Shown here: positions 1 to 7,112 of the stretch, piece by piece | Layout of the letters: every line of letters starts with the position of its first letter | Position numbering within the stretch: position 1 is the first letter of the stretch | Assembly (NCBI GenBank): GCA_006227775.1 | Contig: SBFV01000343.1 | Coordinates: 1-7,184, forward strand | Direction of reading: 5' to 3' | Source of the DNA: Gammaproteobacteria bacterium | GTDB taxonomy: Bacteria > Pseudomonadota > Gammaproteobacteria > Chromatiales > Chromatiaceae | DNA: 7,184 bases | Position numbers and translations under genes: made by a program | Notes under the pieces: model-generated | What the model saw: only the letters and a program-made list of their open reading frames with translations | Databases searched by the model: none | What the model was told of the DNA's origin: nothing

Positions 1-25
1 TGGCCTCCTCTGAATGCGGAGGCCA
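1..25 (+). promoter_or_regulatory. Inverted repeat covering the ribosome-binding site of the first gene
   Basis: The first eight bases (TGGCCTCC) are perfectly complementary to GGAGGCCA at 18-25, with a nine-base loop. The only good Shine-Dalgarno sequence for the gene at 28 is GGAGG at 18-22, inside the right arm and five bases before the ATG. A transcript starting upstream could therefore fold and hide its ribosome-binding site. No T-run follows, so it does not look like an intrinsic terminator. The stem may extend beyond the window edge, which cannot be seen. The repeat is read directly; the regulatory role is inferred. Confidence 0.4.
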
Positions 26-27
26 GC

Positions 28-270
28 ATGGTGGACCCCCTTAACGACTCGAACCTGCAGGGGATAGTGGAAGCGATCTGCGCCAAGGGCTGTCGGCGGG
101 TTTGGCGGGATATCGCGGCCCTGGAGGCCGGCAATCCGCCCATCGAGGCCCAGGGCCTCAGCCGCGCCGATCGCGACCGCCTGTTAGCGGAACTCAAGGC
201 GATCATGGCCGTTTACGACAGTTGCCGCTCGGCGCCCGAGCCGTCCCCCGGTCCCCCCCACGCGGACTGA
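28..270 (+). CDS. Small conserved-looking protein of unknown function (80 aa)
   Basis: I do not recognise a named family. The protein is soluble, with no signal peptide or membrane segment. Residues 10-35 and 43-64 look amphipathic and helical, and the last 15 residues are proline-rich and probably disordered. Cysteines lie at 18 and 22 (CAKGC) and at 66; a lone CX3C pair is not enough to claim metal binding. The ATG is supported by GGAGG at 18-22 with a five-base spacer. The codons are strongly GC-ending like those of the following gene, and the overlapping frame at 102-353 has no such support. It lies 88 bases upstream of tex on the same strand and could be co-transcribed with it, since no terminator is visible between them. 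The coding call is fairly secure; the function is unknown. Confidence 0.72.
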   Translation: MVDPLNDSNLQGIVEAICAKGCRRVWRDIAALEAGNPPIEAQGLSRADRDRLLAELKAIMAVYDSCRSAPEPSPGPPHAD

Positions 271-358
271 CCCCCTGCGGGGCCTGGCCCCGGAAAGGGG
301 GTATCCTTCGCGCCGATCCCCTACCCTGTCCTTCCCCTTCCCTGATGTATTGAATCCT
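271..358 (+). promoter_or_regulatory. Leader region of tex without a Shine-Dalgarno sequence
   Basis: This 88-base gap is rich in C and T just before tex, with no purine-rich ribosome-binding site at the expected distance. A two-codon reading frame (ATG TAT TGA, 345-353) ends five bases before the tex ATG, so terminating ribosomes could restart at tex. TATCCT at 302-307 resembles a -10 box but has no matching -35, so I do not call a promoter. No intrinsic terminator separates the upstream gene from tex. The composition and mini-frame are seen directly; restart of translation is inference. Confidence 0.3.
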
Positions 359-2779
<2,421 letters not shown>

Positions 2780-2959
2780 CAACCCTGAGGGCATCTGGGC
2801 GATAACCCTTTGGTCAGGGCCCCAGACGTGCTATCTCATTGTGACTGAAGCTCTCCAGATTCATCACCGAGAGATTTTTGCCCGGCCTCGGAGGCGGGAG
2901 CCGGGGGTTAGCCGCGGGGGAACCTGAAGAGCGCGGCGGTCCCGGGAGGGGAGTGGGAC
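2780..2959. other. Intergenic gap between convergent tex and hemerythrin-like genes
   Basis: The 180 bases between two convergent stop codons hold no credible gene. For the plus strand, GTGA-C-TGAA (2841-2849) can pair with TTCATCAC (2860-2867), giving an eight-pair stem with one bulged C. A T5 run (2875-2879) follows, but seven bases after the stem, so this is only a weak terminator candidate for tex. A GC-rich stem (CCCGGC with GCCGGG) near 2880-2910 is not followed by T-runs on either strand. Termination here may be Rho-dependent or bidirectional; the sequence does not decide. Confidence 0.35.
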
Positions 2960-3412
2960 TCAGGCCGCCTTCTTCTCCTCCGTCTGGATCTCAAGGCTGC
3001 GGATCAAGGGGTAGAGGTGCTCGGTCTCGCGTTCGATCCGATCGAGGACCAGGTCGAACATCTGGTTGGTATCCTCCAGGAAACGGGCGTGGTCCTTGAT
3101 CCGCAGGCATTGATGGGGCGGCGAGCAATAATGCTTCAGGTAATCGGCGAAGATGCGCTTGATCTCGGACGAGCCGGAGAGAAAGCGGTTGGCGGTATTG
3201 CGCACCGTCTGCGCCTCGTGGGAGAGCAGTTGGCGACAGAATTCCCGGTCGACCTGCTCCATGTGCTTTTTCACCAGCTTGACGTAATCGAAGAAGAGGT
3301 TTTCCACGATCTTGGTGTCACACATGAAGCGATCTTGGATGAGATAGCGGAATACGTTGTTTTTTTCCGTAATATCATGAATTTCTTGGTGCAGACTGGC
3401 AAAGCTGGCCAT
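2960..3412 (-). CDS. Small all-helical protein, hemerythrin-like (150 aa)
   Basis: The product is a soluble, highly charged protein with no signal peptide, apparently almost entirely alpha-helical. Its length and helix spacing suit a four-helix bundle of the hemerythrin/HHE type, which binds a diiron centre that senses or carries oxygen or nitric oxide. Histidines lie at 8, 12, 50, 65, 94, 100, 108 and 132. The final helix ends in ETEHLYPLI, resembling the HHE ending with acidic residues before LYP. The canonical HxxxE ligand spacing is not clear around H50 or H65, so the metal site is unproven. A more distant Rsd/AlgQ-like helical regulator is a weaker alternative. The ATG is strongly supported by AAAGGAG eight bases upstream (minus strand, about 3421-3427). 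It ends facing tex and appears to be a single-gene unit. The gene is secure; the family is tentative. Confidence 0.9.
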   Translation of the reverse strand: MASFASLHQEIHDITEKNNVFRYLIQDRFMCDTKIVENLFFDYVKLVKKHMEQVDREFCRQLLSHEAQTVRNTANRFLSGSSEIKRIFADYLKHYCSPPHQCLRIKDHARFLEDTNQMFDLVLDRIERETEHLYPLIRSLEIQTEEKKAA

Positions 3413-3865
3413 CGGGTTAGCTCCTTTGGTGGGCCGGTGTTCGGGAGATTGGCGGCCGGGTCTTTTTGCTGAGGACAGGTAGTGGTACGGCAGGGGAGAG
3501 GATCGGGCACGGGGGCTGGGACCCAGGCTTGGCGCCCCACGACATGGGCGCTGAGTTTAGCCTAGCCACCAGGACCGTGCCATGGTTTTGACCGGCACCC
3601 GGGGTCGGGACTTGATCCAGCTCAAGGCGAATTCCCTCGGCCCGTATTGTCATACCGGGTTGATATAAACGCGCAGCACGCTTCTCGGTCAGGCCCACAA
3701 GGAGCCAGGGGCGACTGGCCGGGGTGTCGTCCACGGGAATGGGGTCGTCCAGCCTGGGGGGACCTCCTGGGCTTGTCCCCCGCCAAACGTCACCCGATCC
3801 GTGTTAGCCATCAGTTTATCTGCGTTGTCTAGAATTTCTGCCAAGTCCGGAAGGGGGAGCAGGGT
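3413..3865. other. 453-base divergent intergenic region
   Basis: This gap separates the divergent starts of the hemerythrin-like and HPP genes, so it must hold promoters for both. The AT-richest part, about 3812-3840, contains TAGAAT (3830-3835), a plausible -10 box for the HPP gene about 30 bases before its ATG, but no good -35 sits at the right distance. GGGGAG at 3854-3859 is the HPP ribosome-binding site. The rest is GC-rich, with no strong hairpin plus T-run. Much of the minus strand between 3417 and 3811 can be read as protein if one base is restored, described as a separate entry. No tRNA or repeat was recognised. Confidence 0.4.
3417..3811 (-). pseudogene. Possible frameshifted minus-strand reading frame
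   Basis: An ATG at 3811 opens a frame beginning MANTDRVTFGGG that soon runs into proline- and tryptophan-rich sequence and stops at 3689. A second minus frame, overlapping it, reads RLDDPIPVDDTPASRPWL and continues as plausible protein (VGLTEKRAARLYQPG, AEGIRLELDQVP) to about 3560. One extra base in the six-base homopolymer at 3756-3761 would join the two into a single protein of roughly 130 residues. In the second frame the third codon positions are nearly all G or C for the first 25 codons, then less so. There is no good Shine-Dalgarno sequence before the ATG and no recognised family, and the C-terminal part looks non-coding. It may be a decayed gene, a sequencing error in a real gene, or chance in GC-rich DNA. 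Confidence 0.25.
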
Positions 3866-4465
3866 ATGAAAGGCGCGAATGCGGGGGAGGCCGACCACAA
3901 TAGGGGCTCTTCGTCCCGTTGGTTGAATCGGTACCTGGCCAAGATGGGGGGGCGGGCTTCTTCCGGGCCCTCCTCCGTGGCCTGGGGTGAGATCCTGTGG
4001 TCCTGGGTGGGTGCCTTCGGGGGTATCGGCGCCCTGAGTCTGCTCAATCAGGCCCGCGTGACGGCCACCGACAATCTGCTCCTGATCGGTTCCCTCGGTG
4101 CCTCCGCGGTCCTGGTCTTTGGCGCCCCCCGCAGCCCGCTGGCCCAGCCCCGCAATCTGGTCGGTGGACACCTGCTGTCCGCGACCATCGGCGTCCTTTG
4201 TTATGTGATGGTGGGAGACTGGCCCTGGCTGGCCGCCCCCTTGGCCGTTGCCACCGCCATCGCCCTCATGCACCTCAGCCGCACCCTCCATCCTCCTGGG
4301 GGCGCCACGGCCCTCATCGCCGTTGCCGGTTCCGACCAGGTCCATGCCCTGGGCCTGACATTCGTCGTCATGCCCGTGGGGGTCGGGGTACTGGTGCTGC
4401 TGGTGGTCGCTCTGCTAGTCAACAACCTCTCCCCTCAGCGCCAATACCCCGAGCACTGGCTGTGA
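3866..4465 (+). CDS. HPP-family integral membrane protein
   Basis: HPP proteins are small inner-membrane proteins with several hydrophobic helices. A plant chloroplast member has been linked to nitrite transport, but bacterial members lack an agreed function. The 199-residue product has a polar N-terminal 38 residues, then hydrophobic segments at about 41-60, 70-88, 98-117, 121-138, 147-155 and 161-186. Two family signatures are clear: SLGASAVLVFGAP (76-88) with PLAQPRNLVGGH following, and RTLHPPGGATAL (139-150), which contains the HPP motif itself. The length is normal for the single-domain bacterial form. The start has GGGGAG six bases upstream; M27 is an alternative but lacks a better site. 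It stands alone, divergent from the hemerythrin-like gene and convergent with the DsrC-like gene. Family assignment is firm; the substrate is unknown. Confidence 0.93.
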   Translation: MKGANAGEADHNRGSSSRWLNRYLAKMGGRASSGPSSVAWGEILWSWVGAFGGIGALSLLNQARVTATDNLLLIGSLGASAVLVFGAPRSPLAQPRNLVGGHLLSATIGVLCYVMVGDWPWLAAPLAVATAIALMHLSRTLHPPGGATALIAVAGSDQVHALGLTFVVMPVGVGVLVLLVVALLVNNLSPQRQYPEHWL

Positions 4466-4500
4466 CCCGGGGAGGCGTGAAGGGAAGAGGGAGGCGGGAT

Positions 4501-4526
4501 AAAAAAAGGCCCGGCCGTGGCCAGGC
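4501..4526 (-). terminator. Intrinsic terminator of the DsrC-like gene
   Basis: On the minus strand, 14 bases after the DsrC-like stop codon, GCCTGGC pairs with GCCGGGC (one G-U pair) around a four-base CACG loop. One C and then seven Ts follow (the A-run at 4501-4507 on the plus strand). This is a textbook Rho-independent terminator for the minus-strand gene. There is no T-run on the other side, so it should not terminate the HPP transcript efficiently. Confidence 0.88.
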
Positions 4527-4540
4527 TTAAGCGGAGGAAA

Positions 4541-4837
4541 CTAGACGCAGCCGGTAGGCTTGGGGAGACCACCCCATTTGCAGATCAGCTTCATGGGGCC
4601 CTTCTTGAAGACGTCGTACAGCTCCTTGGTGGAGATGTTGAGTTCCTTGGCGAACTTACGGATGGGGGGGACGACCCCGTCGTTTTCGTACATGTCGCGG
4701 GCCTCGCGGATGTAACCCATTATCCGCTCGTCGATTTCGAAATCGTCGGCCTTGGCGAGTTGGACGGCGACTTCCTCGCTCCAGTCATCGCGGTTGATGA
4801 GAAAACCCTCGCCATCCACGGGAACGCTGACGGACAT
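4541..4837 (-). CDS. DsrC/TusE-family sulfur-carrier protein, short stand-alone form
   Basis: DsrC-family proteins carry sulfur on C-terminal cysteines. DsrC works with dissimilatory sulfite reductase, whereas TusE takes part in tRNA 2-thiouridine synthesis. The 98-residue product shows the family's N-terminal pattern (GFLINRDDWSEEVA, 11-24), a helical middle, and the diagnostic ending GLPKPTGCV. Cys97 is the penultimate residue and Cys86 lies eleven residues earlier, giving CX10C as in true DsrC; TusE normally keeps only the penultimate cysteine. However, the stretch before the C-terminal arm (about 57-80) is shorter than in dissimilatory DsrC and lacks its characteristic insertion, so it resembles the DsrC-like paralogs of sulfur oxidisers. 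The start has an ideal GGAGG six bases upstream. It is a single gene with its own terminator, and no dsr genes are nearby. A role as sulfur carrier or thiol-based regulator is inferred. Confidence 0.94.
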   Translation of the reverse strand: MSVSVPVDGEGFLINRDDWSEEVAVQLAKADDFEIDERIMGYIREARDMYENDGVVPPIRKFAKELNISTKELYDVFKKGPMKLICKWGGLPKPTGCV

Positions 4838-4941
4838 CTTGAACCTCCGGTTGAAAACTTACTAAATTACTGTGATAACTGAACGGGAGATGGTGCCCCT
4901 CCCCGGGGATTCCAAGGCCCGGTCACCTGGGAAGGGGGGCT
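4838..4941 (-). promoter_or_regulatory. Upstream region of the DsrC-like gene
   Basis: The 104 bases between the DsrC-like start and the end of the DUF3050 gene contain a marked AT-rich island at 4852-4880 within GC-rich DNA, followed on the minus strand by the GGAGG ribosome-binding site (about 4844-4848). The minus-strand island offers several possible -10 boxes (for example TAATTT, 4863-4868), but I cannot pick out a convincing -35. A promoter is likely because the DUF3050 gene upstream is 104 bases away, but its exact position is not resolved. No terminator for the DUF3050 gene is visible, so read-through is possible. Confidence 0.35.
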
Positions 4942-5727
4942 TCAGGAGGGACGGGAGGCCCGTTCCCGCTCGATGGCATCCAGGACCCCATCCCAGAATC
5001 GCAGGCGGGCGCAGATGGCTTCCTCGGCCGCGGTTTCGGCCTCCTCGATCCGGCTGGGATCGCCCGCGCAGACTTGATCCAGCAGGCGCAAGGACAGGGG
5101 CCCGTGCAACTCACCATCCAGGTGGATGTGCCGCTCAAGGTAGTAATGGAAGCCGGGTGCCTGGTCGATGGTCAGGCCGCTTTGGGCGATGAAGCGGCGG
5201 AACATGTCCGGGATCACCTGTTCCCGCCCCAAGGCTAGGGCCGCGGCAACCTCGTGGGGTTTGTCCTCGTTGATGAAGGCGAAGGTGGTCTCGACGAAAT
5301 AGCGGGCGGGCAGGGGGACCAGATCGGAGTAAAGGGCGGCGTCCACCCCCTGTTCCCGCACCCGGGCGATAAAGCGATCCGCCAGACCACCGTCACCCCC
5401 GATCTCCGTCAAGGCCCGCGCGTACAACTCGAAGTGACTGGCGTAGCCCGCCTCTTCGTCGCCAGGGGCCAGGTCCGATTCCTCTTCCAGCACCAGTTGG
5501 TTGATGAAGCGCTTCAGGGCAGTGTCGCCCCCAGGCAGCCAGGGGACCTGAGCGGGGGCTAGGTACCGCTGCATGTACTTGACCAGGGACATGAAGTCCC
5601 AGACCGAAAAGAGGTGGTGGCTCATGAAGACCCGCAGGTCATCCAGGGACCGCAGGGAGGCGTAGATAGGATGAGCGTCCAGCCGCTCCCGTAAGGGTTT
5701 CAGGTGATCGAGAGAGAGTTTCGCCAA
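4942..5727 (-). CDS. DUF3050 family protein, predicted heme-oxygenase-like fold
   Basis: The signature HPIYASL (19-25) followed by FMSHHLFSVWDFMSLVK (34-50) identifies DUF3050, a bacterial family of unknown function thought to share the all-helical heme-oxygenase-like fold. The 261-residue protein is soluble, without signal peptide. Clusters of possible metal ligands include H37/H38, E81-E83, H98 with E100, and a dense group H194, E198, H200, H202, D204, E206 and H208 (in HYYLERHIHLDGELHGP). I place the start at TTG 5727: GGAGGA lies eight bases upstream (about 5735-5740), the usual domain begins right after, and a promoter-like box sits further upstream. An ATG at 5838 would add 37 Gly/Pro-rich residues and overlap the divergent gene's start, so I reject it. 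The catalytic role is unproven; relatives with this fold include heme-degrading and diiron enzymes. Confidence 0.9.
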   Translation of the reverse strand: MAKLSLDHLKPLRERLDAHPIYASLRSLDDLRVFMSHHLFSVWDFMSLVKYMQRYLAPAQVPWLPGGDTALKRFINQLVLEEESDLAPGDEEAGYASHFELYARALTEIGGDGGLADRFIARVREQGVDAALYSDLVPLPARYFVETTFAFINEDKPHEVAAALALGREQVIPDMFRRFIAQSGLTIDQAPGFHYYLERHIHLDGELHGPLSLRLLDQVCAGDPSRIEEAETAAEEAICARLRFWDGVLDAIERERASRPS

Positions 5728-5800
5728 GGTGTTGTCCTCCGAAGGGCGCCCGCCGCCGACGCCGCCAGGCGCCAGGGCTGGGTTACGGCGGCAAGTTTCC

Positions 5801-5836
5801 CCGCGATCATAAGCAATTGCAAATATACTTGGGGCC
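5801..5836. promoter_or_regulatory. Divergent promoter pocket between DUF3050 and SafE-like genes
   Basis: An AT-rich pocket in GC-rich DNA holds two good -10-like boxes facing opposite ways: TATACT at 5824-5829 on the plus strand and TATGAT at 5811-5806 on the minus strand. The plus-strand box ends seven bases before the SafE-like ATG, so transcription would start at or beside the start codon. The minus-strand box would give the DUF3050 transcript a leader of about 70 bases before its TTG. Neither has a good -35 at 16-18 bases, so activators may be needed. The boxes are seen; promoter activity is inferred. Confidence 0.38.
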
Positions 5837-6514
5837 ATGAACCAGGCCTATCCCCTCGCCTTCGTCATCGGCCTGCTCAGTGCCCTGCATTGCATCGGCA
5901 TGTGCGGTGGCATCGCCGGGGCGCTGAGTCTGTCCTTGCCGGTGACCCGGCGCTCCCAGACGCGGGTGCTGATGAGCTACCTGGTGGCCTTCAATCTGGG
6001 ACGGGTTCTGAGCTATGCCCTGGCCGGCGCCTTGTTCGGCTCCCTGGGGGGCTTTCTGCTGGTTTCCGGTCATCTCTGGCTGCACGACGCCTTGAGATGG
6101 CTCGCCGCCCTGGTCATGGTCGGGGCTGGCCTCGCCATCGCCGGCTGGCTGCCTCGGCTCGAGGGCCTGGAAAAAATCGGCGCGCCCGTCTGGCGGTTGC
6201 TGGAGCCCTGGGGTCGACGCCTCTTGCCCGTCGATACGCTGCTCAAGGCCGGCCTTTATGGCGCCGTCTGGGGCTGGCTGCCCTGCGGTCTGGTCTACAG
6301 CGTGCTGATCTGGTCGCTCGCGTCGGGCAGCATGTCGGCCGGCGCGCAGTTGATGCTCGCGTTCGGCCTCGGCACATTGCCGAACCTGCTGCTGATGGGC
6401 GCGCTCGCGGCGCGGCTGGGCAGCTTCGTGCGCCAGCCCTGGCCGCGGCGTGTCGCCGGCGGCCTCGTGCTGGTATGGTCTGTGGTGATGCTGGCGCGCG
6501 CCTTCAGCGCGTGA
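5837..6514 (+). CDS. SafE/UreH-like sulfite-exporter-family membrane protein
   Basis: This 225-residue inner-membrane protein belongs to the group annotated as sulfite exporter TauE/SafE or cytochrome c biogenesis (DsbD-like) transmembrane region. Members often lie beside cbb3 oxidase assembly genes and are suspected of metal or thiol handling, but their substrate is uncertain. The key signature is HCIGMCGG (18-25), with C19 and C23 in the first membrane helix, and GWLPCGLVYS (146-155) with P149-C150 in a later helix. Hydrophobic segments are near 6-33, 46-72, 85-104, 138-160, 170-192 and 205-222. The ATG lacks a strong Shine-Dalgarno sequence and may be read from a leaderless transcript. No cco genes are visible here. 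Oddly, alanine codons change from mostly GCC to mostly GCG after residue ~145. Family confidence is high; function is low. Confidence 0.92.
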   Translation: MNQAYPLAFVIGLLSALHCIGMCGGIAGALSLSLPVTRRSQTRVLMSYLVAFNLGRVLSYALAGALFGSLGGFLLVSGHLWLHDALRWLAALVMVGAGLAIAGWLPRLEGLEKIGAPVWRLLEPWGRRLLPVDTLLKAGLYGAVWGWLPCGLVYSVLIWSLASGSMSAGAQLMLAFGLGTLPNLLLMGALAARLGSFVRQPWPRRVAGGLVLVWSVVMLARAFSA

Positions 6515-6516
6515 AG
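6502..6516. other. Overlapping convergent stop codons in a short palindrome
   Basis: The SafE-like stop (TGA, 6512-6514) and the DUF4426 stop (TGA on the minus strand, 6504-6506) lie within CTTCA-GCGCG-TGAAG, a five-base-pair inverted repeat with a five-base loop. The two genes thus overlap tail to tail by 11 bases. Neither strand has a T-run after the stem, so this is not a standard intrinsic terminator. Confidence 0.6.
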
Positions 6517-6956
6517 AACTGCTGGCGGAATTGCACCTGATAGCTTTCCGATTCGCCCTCCGGGCGGACGTCGAGCTGGAAATGCAGGAGTTCCTCGTTG
6601 CCGACGCCGAAATCCGCGATGTAGTAGATCGCATTGGGTTCGCGGATCTCGCGCAGGTTCAGTTCGCGCTGCTGGCCGGTCAGCGTTCGCGCGCTGCCCG
6701 TGACCGCCGCCGAGACCGGCTGCCCGGGCGCCCCCAGCACCTTGCGCAGCACCACGACGTTCAGCAGGGCATGGTTGCCGCTGCGCTTGATCTTGTATTC
6801 GGTGGCGACCTTGGGCGGGAGCAGGTCCGTGGTCAGGGCATTGAAGTGCACGACGTAGTCGCCGAAATCCTGGGAACTCTCCGCGCGCGCGCCCAGTGCG
6901 ACCAGGCACAGGCAGGCAAGCCCCAGCAGCTGCAGATACTTATTGGTATTTTGCAT
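6504..6956 (-). CDS. Secreted DUF4426 domain protein
   Basis: DUF4426 proteins are small periplasmic proteins of unknown function found mainly in Gammaproteobacteria, often near metX/metW, which are not visible here. The 150-residue product starts with a clear signal peptide: a lysine at 6, a hydrophobic stretch at 8-22, and a likely signal peptidase I site after ARA (25). C15 and C17 lie within the hydrophobic part but do not fit a lipobox. The mature protein opens with the family hallmark FGDYVVHFNALTTDLLP, followed by a KIKRSGNHALLNVVV beta-rich stretch, and is predicted mostly beta. The length is typical. The ATG has AAGGAG seven bases upstream, inside a perfect inverted repeat. It converges on and overlaps the SafE-like gene. 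Codon use is GCG-rich for alanine, unlike genes left of base 6295. Family assignment is strong; role unknown. Confidence 0.93.
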   Translation of the reverse strand: MQNTNKYLQLLGLACLCLVALGARAESSQDFGDYVVHFNALTTDLLPPKVATEYKIKRSGNHALLNVVVLRKVLGAPGQPVSAAVTGSARTLTGQQRELNLREIREPNAIYYIADFGVGNEELLHFQLDVRPEGESESYQVQFRQQFFTR

Positions 6957-6960
6957 GGCG

Positions 6961-6989
6961 GTTCTCCTTGGGTGATCCGTTAGGAGAAC
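6961..6989 (-). promoter_or_regulatory. Inverted repeat over the DUF4426 ribosome-binding site, beside a -10-like box
   Basis: GTTCTCCT (6961-6968) and AGGAGAAC (6982-6989) form a perfect eight-base inverted repeat with a 13-base spacer. On the minus strand, the arm next to the gene contains the ribosome-binding site AGGAG, seven to eight bases before the ATG, so an RNA stem would hide it. TATAGT on the minus strand (6993-6988) looks like a -10 box and touches the outer arm. If that promoter is used, the outer arm would be only partly transcribed and the repeat would instead act as a DNA operator. No matching -35 was found. Confidence 0.4.
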
Positions 6990-7112
6990 TATAGATCAAG
7001 GGGCGCGGTTCGTGGTGATGGGCGCAGGCCGGGTTCGGCGCCGCATCCGGTGATTCCGCGGCATCCTTGACATACCAACGGAGGCAGTCACCCGAATCCC
7101 GAATCCCGGGCC
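6990..7112. other. Intergenic region upstream of DUF4426
   Basis: No gene is visible here. It contains a short tandem repeat (CCCGAAT twice plus CCCG, 7091-7104) and an isolated plus-strand TTGACA (7067-7072) without a -10 box at the proper distance. The minus-strand promoter for DUF4426 probably lies at its left end. Confidence 0.4.

Noticed and set aside
2880..2910. GC-rich hairpin as terminator of the tex or hemerythrin-like gene
   Set aside because: The stem is not followed by a T-run on either strand; the nearby T5 run precedes the stem on the plus strand.
3017..3472. Plus-strand open frame opposite the hemerythrin-like gene
   Set aside because: The minus frame has an excellent AAAGGAG site and a convincing helical protein; the plus frame is its complement shadow and has no ribosome-binding site.
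5728..5838. 37-residue N-terminal extension of the DUF3050 protein from an ATG at 5838
   Set aside because: It would overlap the divergent gene's start codon, has no ribosome-binding site, encodes Gly/Pro-rich sequence, and lies upstream of the likely promoter. TTG at 5727 with GGAGGA is better supported.
5807..6634. Minus-strand open frame opposite the SafE-like gene
   Set aside because: It is a glutamine- and proline-rich shadow of a gene with clear membrane helices and family motifs.
7067..7072. Perfect TTGACA -35 box on the plus strand
   Set aside because: No -10-like sequence lies 16-18 bases downstream and no plus-strand gene follows.
7091..7110. Short CCCGAAT tandem repeat as a CRISPR or regulatory array
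   Set aside because: There are only two seven-base copies without spacers; this is most likely chance or minor slippage.
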